Shown: positions 52,562-60,626 of the stretch, one piece after another
How positions within the stretch are numbered: position 1 is the stretch's first letter
Layout of the letters: every line of letters begins with the position of its first letter
DNA from: Pannonibacter carbonis
Lineage (GTDB): Bacteria; Pseudomonadota; Alphaproteobacteria; Rhizobiales; Stappiaceae
Direction: 5' to 3'
Assembly: GCF_003012935.1 (NCBI RefSeq)
Contig: NZ_PUDR01000001.1
Coordinates: 50,182 to 114,181 of the forward strand
Length of the DNA stretch: 64,000 nucleotides
The notes under the pieces: generated by a model
What the model was told of the DNA's origin: nothing
The model's database searches: none
Seen by the model: the letters and a program-made list of their open reading frames with translations, nothing else
Position numbers and translations under genes: made by a program

Positions 52562-53998
52562 TCAGGGCTGGGTGTAGGCGGTCTTCACCGTGGTGTAGAA
52601 CTCGGCCGCATAGCGGCCCTGTTCCCGCGGACCGAAGCTCGATCCCTTGGTGCCGCCGAACGGCACGTGATAGTCGACGCCCGCCGTCGGCAGGTTGACC
52701 ATGACCATGCCCGCCTGCGCCTTCGCCTTGAAATCGCTCGCATATTTCAAGGAGGTGGTGCAGATGCCGGAAGACAGGCCGAACTCGCAGTCATTGGCGA
52801 CTGCAAGCGCCTCGTCATAGTCCTTGACCCGGATCACGCTGGCGACCGGACCAAACACTTCCTCGCGGTTGATACGCATGCCGGGCGTCGTCTCCGTGAT
52901 CAGCGCCGGCGCCATGTAGAAGCCGGGCTTCTCGCGGTTAAGCCGCTCGCCACCAAAGGCCACCTTGCCGCCCTCGCCCCTCGCAATGTCGACATAATCG
53001 AGATCCTGGGCGAGCTGGCGTTCGTCGACCACAGGGCCGATTTGCGTTGCCGGATCAAGCGCATCGCCGACAACCAGCTTCCTCAGCGCCTCGGTCATCC
53101 TGGCGACGAAGCGGTCGTGGATGCCCTCAGTGACGATGAGGCGGCTGGAGGCCGTGCAGCGCTGACCCGTGGAGAAGAAGGCCCCGTTGAGCGAGGCGGC
53201 GACCGCAATTTCGAGATCGGCGTCATCCAGAACCACCATCGGGTTCTTGCCGCCCATTTCGAGCTGCACCTTCTTGAGGTTCTCGGCGCAGGCACGCGCA
53301 ATGCCCCGACCGGTCGGAACGGAGCCGGTGAAGGACACTGCCTTGACCTTCGGATGCGAGGTCAGAACCGGCCCGATGTCCGAGCCCTTGCCGCCGACCA
53401 GGTTGAAGGCACCCACTGGCAGACCAGACCGGGAGATGATCTCGGCCAACGCATGCGCCGAGCCCGGCACGAGTTCAGCCGGCTTCAGCACCACGGTGTT
53501 GCCATAGGCAAGCGCGGGCGCCACCTTCCAGGCGGGGATGGCGATGGGGAAATTCCACGGCGTGATCAGGGCGACGACGCCGACCGGCTCGCGGCGCACA
53601 TCAACCGTCACGCCGGGGCGGACGGACGCCAGGACATCGCCTGTCTGGCGCAGCGCCTCACCAGCAAAGAACTTGAAGATCTGGCCGGCCCGCACCACCT
53701 CGCCAATGCCCTCGGCGAGGATCTTGCCTTCCTCACGCGACAGCAGCCGGCCCAGCTCCTCACGCCGTTCCAGGATCTCGGTGCCGATCCGGTCCAGGAC
53801 ATCAAAGCGCTGCTGCGGTGTGGAGGCCGCCCAAAGCGGTGCTGCGGCATGCGCCGCCTCGACCGCCGCGTCGGCCTCGGCGCGCGAGGCCCGGGCTGAC
53901 GCGCCGATCACATCGCGGGTGTCCGACGGATTGATGTTGGGCGACTGGCTCGCGCCTTCGCTCCAGCTGCCAGCGATGAAATTCCTGAACTCCGTCAT
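52562..53998 (-). CDS. Aldehyde dehydrogenase, probable alpha-ketoglutarate semialdehyde dehydrogenase
   Basis: 478 residues from ATG 53998. It shows the ALDH signature ITPWNFPIAIPAWKVAPALAYGNTVVLKPAE, catalytic Glu in QLEMGGKNPMVVL, and catalytic Cys in FFSTGQRCTASSRLIV. The hydroxyproline pathway needs this step to reach alpha-ketoglutarate. Betaine- or succinate semialdehyde-type substrates are possible, but context favours the former. Confidence 0.9.
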   Translation of the reverse strand: MTEFRNFIAGSWSEGASQSPNINPSDTRDVIGASARASRAEADAAVEAAHAAAPLWAASTPQQRFDVLDRIGTEILERREELGRLLSREEGKILAEGIGEVVRAGQIFKFFAGEALRQTGDVLASVRPGVTVDVRREPVGVVALITPWNFPIAIPAWKVAPALAYGNTVVLKPAELVPGSAHALAEIISRSGLPVGAFNLVGGKGSDIGPVLTSHPKVKAVSFTGSVPTGRGIARACAENLKKVQLEMGGKNPMVVLDDADLEIAVAASLNGAFFSTGQRCTASSRLIVTEGIHDRFVARMTEALRKLVVGDALDPATQIGPVVDERQLAQDLDYVDIARGEGGKVAFGGERLNREKPGFYMAPALITETTPGMRINREEVFGPVASVIRVKDYDEALAVANDCEFGLSSGICTTSLKYASDFKAKAQAGMVMVNLPTAGVDYHVPFGGTKGSSFGPREQGRYAAEFYTTVKTAYTQP

Positions 53999-54108
53999 GG
54001 GACTGACCTGTCTATCCTGTTGGAACTGCTGATCCTGCCAGCCTATCCGTTTCGTTTGCGCCACGTCGAGCATCAAGCCTTGTGGCAGAGCGCCTTGACC
54101 AGCGAGGC

Positions 54109-54240
54109 TCCCCCCACCCCCGTCCCCTCCCCACGAGGGGGAGGGGGGCTCGAAGGCCTAGTGCTTACGACTGTTGCGCATGAACTCAGTGCCGACCGCT
54201 CCCCTCCCCCTCGTGGGGAGGGGGTGGGGGTGGGGGGCCA
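54109..54240. repeat. Inverted G/C-mirror intergenic repeat, copy 2
   Basis: The two arms (about 54109-54150 and 54198-54240) are the same sequences as those at 20671-20836, but in swapped order: C-rich arm ending in CCCCACGAGGGGGAGGGG first, then its reverse complement. It fills the gap between the dehydratase-family deaminase and aldehyde dehydrogenase genes, inside the hydroxyproline operon. Confidence 0.7.
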
Positions 54241-54256
54241 TTGCTCCACACCTTGC

Positions 54257-55150
54257 TTACACGGCCGGCAGCGCCGGGCGGCAGGCGATGGCGTCGCGGA
54301 TGATCTTCTCAACCTTCGCACGGCGCTCGCCCGACAGCGGCATGCGCGGCAGGCGGCAGCGGTCGTTGGAGCCCAGCGCGTGGACTTCGGCCAGCTTGAT
54401 GTTCTGGACGAGATAGGTCGAAACATCGAGATCGAGCAGCGGACGGAACCAGCGGTAGATCGCCAGCGCCTCGGCCGTGCGGCCGGCCTGCATCAGCTTG
54501 TAGATCGCAACCGTCTCCTTCGGGAAGGCCACGACGAGGCCCGCAACCCAGCCATTGCAGCCGACAGCCAATGCTTCAAAGGCGAGGTTGTCGACGCCGG
54601 TGAAGACATCGAACCGGTCGCCGAAATGGGTCAGGATCTCGGTGGCGCGGCGGATGTCGTCGGAGGATTCCTTCACCGCCACGAAACGAGCGTCCTTGGC
54701 CAGTTCTTCCATGATCGGAACCGTGACATCGACCCGGTAGGCGACGCGGTTGGAATAGATCATCACCGGCAGGTCGCCGGCCTCTGCCACGGCTTTCAGG
54801 GTGGCAACCGTCTCAGCCGGATCGGTATGATAGATCGTGCTCGGCACCACCATGAAGCCATCGGCCCCGGCCTTTGCGGCCTTGCGTGCCAGATTGGCAG
54901 AATCGCGCGTTGCAGCTTCGGCGATGGTCATCAGCACCGGCTTGCCGCCAGCCACGCCCTGCGCGGTCTTGAGCACGGCCAGCCGCTCGTCCTGCGACAG
55001 CATCGAGCCTTCGCCCAGCGAGCCGCAGACGATGAGACCATCACAGCCTGCCTCCATCTGCAGCGCAAAGCAGCGCTCCATTTCGGCATGATCAAGCGTG
55101 TCGTCAGCGTTGAACTTGGTCGTGACGGCAGGGAAAACACCAGTCCACAT
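54257..55150 (-). CDS. DapA-family 1-pyrroline-4-hydroxy-2-carboxylate deaminase
   Basis: 297 residues from ATG 55150 (an upstream in-frame ATG is at 55174). It has the DHDPS/NAL aldolase-type barrel: CDGLIVCGSLGEGSML, YSNRVAYRVDV (the Tyr position of the DapA family) and FVAVKESSDDIRR with the Schiff-base Lys. In hydroxyproline operons this member deaminates 1-pyrroline-4-hydroxy-2-carboxylate to alpha-ketoglutarate semialdehyde. Confidence 0.87.
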   Translation of the reverse strand: MWTGVFPAVTTKFNADDTLDHAEMERCFALQMEAGCDGLIVCGSLGEGSMLSQDERLAVLKTAQGVAGGKPVLMTIAEAATRDSANLARKAAKAGADGFMVVPSTIYHTDPAETVATLKAVAEAGDLPVMIYSNRVAYRVDVTVPIMEELAKDARFVAVKESSDDIRRATEILTHFGDRFDVFTGVDNLAFEALAVGCNGWVAGLVVAFPKETVAIYKLMQAGRTAEALAIYRWFRPLLDLDVSTYLVQNIKLAEVHALGSNDRCRLPRMPLSGERRAKVEKIIRDAIACRPALPAV

Positions 55151-55210
55151 GGATCTCTCGTCCTTGTCTTTCATAAGATTTTCAGGGATGGGGCACTGCG
55201 GCGATCACGC

Positions 55211-55933
55211 TCACAGCACGGATTTGAGGAAGTCGATGGTCTCGGGCTTCTTCGGGGCGCCGATCACCTCTTCCGGGGCGCCGATCTCGTGGATCAGCCC
55301 CTTGTGGAAGAAGGCGACGCGGTTCGACACTTCGCGTGCGAAGCGGATTTCATGGGTGACGACGATCATGGTCATGCCCTCGGCCGAGAGCATGCGCATC
55401 GTGTCCAGCACCTCGCCGACCAACTGCGGGTCAAGCGCGGAGGTGACCTCGTCGAACAGCATGTAGTCCGGCGACATGGCGAGCGCGCGGGCGATTGCCA
55501 TGCGCTGCTGCTGGCCGCCGGACAGGCGCGAGGGCATCACCTTGAGCTTGTCGCCGAGCCCGACGTGAACGAGATGCTTCTCTGCGATCTCGTTCGCCTC
55601 GCGGGCCGACAGGCCGAGCACCTTGCGCGGTGCGAGCGTCACATTCTCCAGCACGTTGAGATGCGGGAAGGCGTTCCACTGCTGGAACACGATGCCGATC
55701 TTGCGCCGCAGCTTGTTGAGGTCGGTGCCCTTGGCATGGACATCGATGCCATCAACGCGGATGTGGCCCTTCTGGATCGGTTCCAGACCGTTGATGCACT
55801 GAAGCAAGGTCGACTTGCCGGAGCCCGATCCGCCGATGATGGAGACGACCTCGCCCTTCTCCACCTGCATGGTGACGCCCTTGATGACCTCGAGCGAACC
55901 ATAGGACTTGTGTACGTTTTCGATCTCGATCAT
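55211..55933 (-). CDS. Polar amino acid ABC transporter ATPase
   Basis: 240 residues from ATG 55933, overlapping the permease stop (ATGA). Walker A is IIGGSGSGKSTLLQCINGLEP, the signature LSGGQQQRMAIARALAM and Walker B YMLFDEVTSALDPQ. It is of the GlnQ/HisP class. It belongs to the importer preceding the hydroxyproline enzymes. Confidence 0.94.
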   Translation of the reverse strand: MIEIENVHKSYGSLEVIKGVTMQVEKGEVVSIIGGSGSGKSTLLQCINGLEPIQKGHIRVDGIDVHAKGTDLNKLRRKIGIVFQQWNAFPHLNVLENVTLAPRKVLGLSAREANEIAEKHLVHVGLGDKLKVMPSRLSGGQQQRMAIARALAMSPDYMLFDEVTSALDPQLVGEVLDTMRMLSAEGMTMIVVTHEIRFAREVSNRVAFFHKGLIHEIGAPEEVIGAPKKPETIDFLKSVL

Positions 55934-56598
55934 TGGTCTGCCTTCAGGCTGTCGTCGGCCCAGCGCCGCTCCAGCAGCGCGCCGAGACGGGAGACGGGGA
56001 AGCTGATCACGAAGTAGATCAGGCCGGCAATCGCGAGCACCAGCAGCGGCTCCTGGATGCGGGTGATGACGATCTGGGACGAGCGCAGCAGTTCCGCGAT
56101 GCCGATCCACATCACCAGCGCGGTGTCCTTCATCACGCCGAGCGTCAGGCCGATCCAGGCCGGCAGCGAAACGCGCAGGGCCATGGGGGCGACGATGCTG
56201 GTCAGGTCCTGCCAGTAGGTCATGCCCAGCGAGCGGGCGGCACGGCGGGTGGTTGCAGGCACGGCCAGGATGCCGCCGCGCACGATCTCCGTGCAGTAGG
56301 CCGCCGTGTAGAGGCCAAGGACAACAGCGCCGACCACGAAGGGCGACCAGGACAGCCCAAGGATGCTCTTGCCGGAATTGACCAGCACCAGCTGGATCAG
56401 GAGAGGCACCGAGCGCAGCACATCCAGCACCGCGCCGATGGGGACATTCACCCAGCCGGGCAGCGACGCCCGGGCCCAGCCGAAGACGACACCCAGCACC
56501 GTGCCGATGGCAACCGCCACCACCGTCAGCTGAATGGTGAGCCAGGCCCCCTTTAGGAGAAACATCAGGTCGTTGGACGAGAAAGCAGTGTCAAACAT
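55930..56598 (-). CDS. Amino acid ABC transporter permease 2
   Basis: 222 residues; HisM/GlnP-type permease with GAWLTIQLTVVAVAIGTVLGVVFGWAR, VLRSVPLLIQLVLV and ILAVPATTRRAARSLGMTYWQDL (EAA loop). It is 11 bp from permease 1. Confidence 0.93.
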   Translation of the reverse strand: MFDTAFSSNDLMFLLKGAWLTIQLTVVAVAIGTVLGVVFGWARASLPGWVNVPIGAVLDVLRSVPLLIQLVLVNSGKSILGLSWSPFVVGAVVLGLYTAAYCTEIVRGGILAVPATTRRAARSLGMTYWQDLTSIVAPMALRVSLPAWIGLTLGVMKDTALVMWIGIAELLRSSQIVITRIQEPLLVLAIAGLIYFVISFPVSRLGALLERRWADDSLKADQ

Positions 56599-56609
56599 GG
56601 TCCGCCTCC

Positions 56610-57272
56610 TCAGGTCCGGAACAGGCGCCAGCCGATGAGCCGGGCCGCAAGGATGGTGAGCTTGGCCATGGCGTAGTAGAGCACGGCGGCCAGGGCGAAG
56701 AATTCGAAGGTTCGGAACGTGCGGGCATTGAGTTCCTGCGTCACGCCGGTCAGGTCCGAGGTCATGCCGACAATCACGCCGAGCGACGACATCAGGATCG
56801 ACCAGACCATCTGGTTCGTCATCGGATAGAAGACGATCCGGAACATCTGCGGCAGCACCACATGCACCGACGTTTGCAGGGCACTGAGGCCGAGCGAGCG
56901 CGCCGCGCGGGTCTGGCTCGGCGGGATTGCCTGTAGGCCACCGCGGAAGGTTTCAGCCAGATAGCCCGCGTTGTTGAAAGCAATGCCCGCCAGGAGCGCC
57001 ATGAAGGGGTCGAGCCTCAGGCCGAAGGACCCGAGCCCGAAGTAGAAGAAGTAGATCTGGAACAGCGCCGGCGTGTTGCGGGCGGTCTCGACCCAGGCAG
57101 CAGCGGACGTGCGCAAGACGCGGTTGGAAGACAGTCGGCCATAGGCAAGAAGAACACCGATGGCAACGCCGATCACCATGGCAAGGCTTGCGACCTGCAG
57201 CGTCACCAGCGCCCCGTCCAGCATCTCGGGCAGCCGCCGCAGCGCCTGGTTCCAGTGGAAGGTATAATTCAT
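56610..57272 (-). CDS. Amino acid ABC transporter permease 1
   Basis: 220 residues; HisM/GlnP-type permease with LDGALVTLQVASLAMVIGVAIGVLLAYGR, VETARNTPALFQIYFFYFGL and IPPSQTRAARSLGLSALQTSVHVVLP. It forms a heterodimer with the neighbouring permease. The 129-bp gap to the binding protein gene contains nothing recognisable. Confidence 0.93.
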   Translation of the reverse strand: MNYTFHWNQALRRLPEMLDGALVTLQVASLAMVIGVAIGVLLAYGRLSSNRVLRTSAAAWVETARNTPALFQIYFFYFGLGSFGLRLDPFMALLAGIAFNNAGYLAETFRGGLQAIPPSQTRAARSLGLSALQTSVHVVLPQMFRIVFYPMTNQMVWSILMSSLGVIVGMTSDLTGVTQELNARTFRTFEFFALAAVLYYAMAKLTILAARLIGWRLFRT

Positions 57273-57401
57273 TGCATCCCCCTGAGGATCCGGCTGTCGC
57301 CGGACCGATCGACACCGTCAGTCAGGCCATGGCCGGACCGCCGGGTGCGGGCGATGCGGCCTGCCGGTGGGAGGCAGGCCGCAGGGATCAGATGTGTCGC
57401 C

Positions 57402-58214
57402 TCAGCGATAGACGCCCGGGACAGTCAGATCCGGAACCGGACCACCAACCCACTTGCCCCACAGCTCGGCATAGCGGCCGGAGCGGACCTGACGGTTGAC
57501 GAAGAGATTGAGGTAGTTGATGAGGCCGAAGTCTTCGCGCAGGGTGATCAGCGCCGTGAAATCCGTCTCATAAGGCGCTTCATCGACGATCTTGAAGCCG
57601 GCATAGTTGCCCGACTTGACAGCATCAGAGGCGACCGTGGAGGTCACGACCGTGGCCTCGATATGGCCCTGGTCGAGCGCCAGGAACACGTCCGCCTGGT
57701 TCTGGTAGGACTGGAACTTGCCGGCCGGGTCAGCCCACTTCTTCATGTCCGCTTCCAGGGCCAGCGCCTCGAAGGTGGACGAGGTCGAACCGACGCGGCG
57801 GTTCTTCAGGTCTTCGTAGGCGTTGATGCCCGAGCCTTCCTTCGTCAGCACCACCATGTTGTAGGCGACATACGGGATGGAGAACCCGACAGTCTTGGCG
57901 CGTTCCAGCGTGTCGGAGGTGGAGGCCACGCCGATATCCGCACGGCCGGAGATCAGCGCCGGAATGCGGTCAGGGAACGGCGTTTCGACAATCTCGGCGT
58001 CCACACCGAGCGCTGCCGCGAGATCGCGGCAATAGTCAACGTCAAAGCCGACCGGCTCGTTGTTGGCATCGCGCATGCCGATCGGCGGGAAGTCCAAAGT
58101 GACGGCGCAGCGCAGCTTTCCGGACGCGATGATGTCATCCAGGCGGTCGGCCTGCGCCGGCACGGCGAGCATGGCGAACGCGGCACCGGCCGCAAACAGC
58201 TTCAAAATCTTCAT
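57402..58214 (-). CDS. Amino acid ABC transporter substrate-binding protein (probable hydroxyproline binding)
   Basis: 270 residues with a signal peptide ending VPAQADRLDD. The family 3 pattern is clear: GKLRCAVTLDFPPIGMRDANNEPVGFDVDYCRDLAAALGVDAEIVE, RIPALISGRADIGVASTSDTLERAKTVGFS. It is the first gene of the long minus-strand operon. Similar proteins feed rhizobial hydroxyproline catabolism (HypMNPQ type). Confidence 0.92.
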   Translation of the reverse strand: MKILKLFAAGAAFAMLAVPAQADRLDDIIASGKLRCAVTLDFPPIGMRDANNEPVGFDVDYCRDLAAALGVDAEIVETPFPDRIPALISGRADIGVASTSDTLERAKTVGFSIPYVAYNMVVLTKEGSGINAYEDLKNRRVGSTSSTFEALALEADMKKWADPAGKFQSYQNQADVFLALDQGHIEATVVTSTVASDAVKSGNYAGFKIVDEAPYETDFTALITLREDFGLINYLNLFVNRQVRSGRYAELWGKWVGGPVPDLTVPGVYR

Positions 58215-58278
58215 CTCAACTCCTCCCAGAGTTCTCGTTCCGCCGGCCTCCCTGCCGGAGTGACTCGACTATGCAGAT

Positions 58279-58290
58279 ATTGGATCCAAT
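58279..58290. promoter_or_regulatory. Perfect palindrome ATTGGATCCAAT, probable GntR/FCD operator
   Basis: A 12-bp perfect dyad in an AT-rich divergent region, 65 bp upstream of the binding protein gene and 56 bp upstream of the GntR gene. FadR/VanR-type GntR regulators commonly bind such TTGGATCCAA sites. It probably represses both the operon and its own regulator until hydroxyproline is present. Confidence 0.65.
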
Positions 58291-58345
58291 TTACAATATG
58301 AAATTATCAGATGGCACAAACACCCGCGAATATGCTAGGTGAGCG

Positions 58346-59023
58346 ATGAGGGAGACTGATGCCGTGAAGCTGCAACCCGTTGATATCTCGAAGACCGCTT
58401 CGGTCGCCGACATCGTGTTCGAGGCCCTGCGCAAGGCCATCATCGAGGGCGACCTCAAGGATGGCGAACCCTTGCGCCAGGACGAGATCGCACGCCTTTT
58501 CAACACCAGCCGCATCCCCGTCCGCGAGGCCATCACCATGCTGGAGCAGCAGGGGCTGGTGACGACGCAGCGTTACAAGGGCGCGGTCGTCGCCTCGATT
58601 GCGCCGGATGAAGTGGCCGAGATTTTCGATTTCCGGGCACTGGTCGAGGGTACGGTCATCAAGGCCGCTGTCGAACGGATGAGTGACGAGTCTCGGCGTA
58701 TGGCGCGTCAGTGCCACGAGGCCTTCTCGTCCTCAACAGACCCAATGTCCTGGGGCGATCTCAACCGCCAGTTCCATTACACGCTGTATCAGGACAGCGG
58801 GCTGCCCTATCACCTCGGCATCGTCAACAACGCGCTCGACCGCATCGACCGCTACCTGCGCGCCCAGCTGATGCTGTCAAATGGCCGCGCCCGGGCCCAT
58901 GACGAGCATCTAGGGATTCTCGAAGCCTGCGAGGCCGGCAAAGCGGATCTCGCCGCCGATCTCACACGCCGCCACATTCTCGGTGCCAAGACCTCGTTGC
59001 TGGATCATCTGAAACGGAAGTAG
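58346..59023 (+). CDS. GntR/FCD-family transcriptional regulator of the hydroxyproline operon
   Basis: 225 residues. The N-terminal wHTH is at about 15-75 (DGEPLRQDEIARLFNTSRIPVREAITMLEQQGLV). The FCD ligand domain is at about 90-215, with metal/ligand His in LNRQFHYTLY and AHDEHLGILEAC. It is divergent from the catabolic operon, as HypR-type regulators are in rhizobia. The imputed ligand is a hydroxyproline isomer. Confidence 0.9.
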   Translation: MRETDAVKLQPVDISKTASVADIVFEALRKAIIEGDLKDGEPLRQDEIARLFNTSRIPVREAITMLEQQGLVTTQRYKGAVVASIAPDEVAEIFDFRALVEGTVIKAAVERMSDESRRMARQCHEAFSSSTDPMSWGDLNRQFHYTLYQDSGLPYHLGIVNNALDRIDRYLRAQLMLSNGRARAHDEHLGILEACEAGKADLAADLTRRHILGAKTSLLDHLKRK

Positions 59024-59125
59024 GCCGAGGAGTTACGCTGGAACACTCAGTTCCTTCGCAACTCCTGCGAATGATCCGGAAGTTCGTTCTTGCCCGGCGT
59101 CGCAAGGCAGATTAATCGGTACTCC

Positions 59126-59518
59126 ATGGTCAGAATTCGGCGCCCGCATTTACAGCTCGTCGTGATGGTGCTCGCCGCACTGTCCTTCGTGCTGCTGGGC
59201 GCGGCGCACCGCATGCCATCCGGCATGGCTCAGGCTTCCGCCTATCAGGATGTCGATCTTTCGGCCTACATATTGCCCGATGGCACCCTGCCGGATCTCT
59301 GCAATCCCTCGGCGATGGACGAAGACGGCAAGAGCGGCCCGGGCTGCCCGGCCTGCATGCTTGCCAAGACGCTCGGCCTTGCAACCCCGCCTGCCCTGCC
59401 GAACCTGACCCCCGGCTTTGCCATCATCGATGCTCCGGTCCACTCGGACCCGAACAGTGATGGCCATTCTCCGCGTGCGCCTCCGGCGCGCGGCCCTCCG
59501 CAGCTCCGTATCGCCTGA
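59126..59518 (+). CDS. Small secreted Cys-containing protein (DUF2946-like)
   Basis: About 130 residues from ATG 59126; a longer start is possible. An N-terminal hydrophobic segment (LVVMVLAALSFVLLGAAH) precedes DLCNPSAMDEDGKSGPGCPACMLAKT, a CxxC pair of the type seen in DUF2946 proteins near copper genes. YcnI and CopCD genes follow downstream. Family assignment is tentative. Confidence 0.5.
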   Translation: MVRIRRPHLQLVVMVLAALSFVLLGAAHRMPSGMAQASAYQDVDLSAYILPDGTLPDLCNPSAMDEDGKSGPGCPACMLAKTLGLATPPALPNLTPGFAIIDAPVHSDPNSDGHSPRAPPARGPPQLRIA

Positions 59519-59805
59519 CATCGCCCCGCGCCTGACGCCGGAGCGATGATGCCTGTCCTTTAGTGACAGCGCAGATACGGTTGCGGAAGACGTCAATCTT
59601 CTCTCGGCCCTTTTTCCTGAACAGGCCTACGCGCCCATCCCAGGCGAAATCTGCGCTGCCTCTGACCGAAGGCCAGTCGATTCCGTGGCAAATCCTTGCC
59701 GCGCGGAACGGGTGTCCGGATGCCAGGCTGACGCCGGAGCGCCCTCGTTTTCAGCCTTTTATGCGGCCATGCATCCTGCAGGCCGCTCATCTAGGAAACT
59801 GACCC

Positions 59806-60330
59806 ATGAAGAAGTTTGTCGTTGCCGCTGCCATGGTAGCCGTCTCCGCCACCGGCGCCCTTGCCCATGCAACCTTCGAGAACAAGGAAGTCGCCCAGAA
59901 CACGACGGCCAAGATGGTGCTGCGCGTGCCGCACGGCTGCGAAGGAGAGGCGACCAACGTCGTCCGCGTCCAGATCCCGGAAGGCATCATCGCCGTCAAG
60001 CCGATGCCGAAGGCTGGCTGGAAGCTCGAAACCGTGACCGGAGCTTATGCCAACACCTATGAAAACCACGGCGCCAAGGTCACCGAAGGCGTGAAGGAGA
60101 TCATCTGGTCGGGCGGCGAGCTGCTGGACGAGCACTATGACGAATTCGTCTTCCGCGGCCGGTTTACCGATAAACTGGAGGCCGACAAGGTGCTCTACAT
60201 TCCGGCAGTGCAGGAATGTGCCACCAAGGCAGAGCGCTGGATCGAAATTCCGGCTGAGGGCCAGGACGCCAACAAGCTCGACATGCCGGCTCCCGGCGTG
60301 AAGATCATCAAGGGCAAGCCGGCTCACTGA
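59806..60330 (+). CDS. YcnI/DUF1775-family copper-binding periplasmic protein
   Basis: 174 residues. The signal peptide is cleaved before His (GALA|HATFE), leaving an N-terminal His as in copper sites of this family. The conserved parts KMVLRVPHGCEGEATNVVRVQIPEGI, IIWSGGELLDEHYDEFVFRG and KAERWIEIP match YcnI. It lies upstream of CopC-CopD, which fits copper uptake or trafficking. The 287-bp stretch before it (59519-59805) holds no gene I can support. Confidence 0.9.
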   Translation: MKKFVVAAAMVAVSATGALAHATFENKEVAQNTTAKMVLRVPHGCEGEATNVVRVQIPEGIIAVKPMPKAGWKLETVTGAYANTYENHGAKVTEGVKEIIWSGGELLDEHYDEFVFRGRFTDKLEADKVLYIPAVQECATKAERWIEIPAEGQDANKLDMPAPGVKIIKGKPAH

Positions 60331-60354
60331 GCCTGCCCCTGAAGGATCGACCAG

Positions 60355-60381
60355 AGGCTCCCCGGAGAGACCGGGGAGCCT
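60355..60381 (+). terminator. Strong hairpin after the YcnI gene
   Basis: AGGCTCCCCGG and CCGGGGAGCCT form an 11-bp perfect stem around AGAGA. Two degenerate echoes of its centre (CCGGAGAGAC) occur at about 60483 and 60573. No T run follows, so it may terminate or merely stabilise the message. Confidence 0.55.
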
Positions 60382-60412
60382 GAGCTTGATGACAAACCTC
60401 AACCTTACCGAA

Positions 60413-60540
60413 GTCATCCCGGCCAAGCGTAGCGCCGAGCCGGGACCGGGAAGTCGAGGTCTCGACATGTCAATGAATTCCCTCCGGAGAGACCTAGGCT
60501 TTCCGGTCCCGGATCTCCGCTTCGCTGCGTCTGGGATGAC
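60413..60540. repeat. GTCATTCCGG-type intergenic repeat, copy 3
   Basis: Begins GTCATCCCGGCCAAGCG and ends GTCTGGGATGAC. It shares CCAAGCG..GCCGAGCCGGGAC with copy 1 at 37271. It lies in the 296-bp stretch between the ycnI and copCD genes, which contains no supported gene. Confidence 0.6.
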
Positions 60541-60626
60541 GATGGAGGGTTTGTCAGCAGTCTGAGGCCCCCCGGAGAGACTGGGGAGCTTCAACCGAAT
60601 TCCCTTCGCGCAATCCGGACCGTCCT

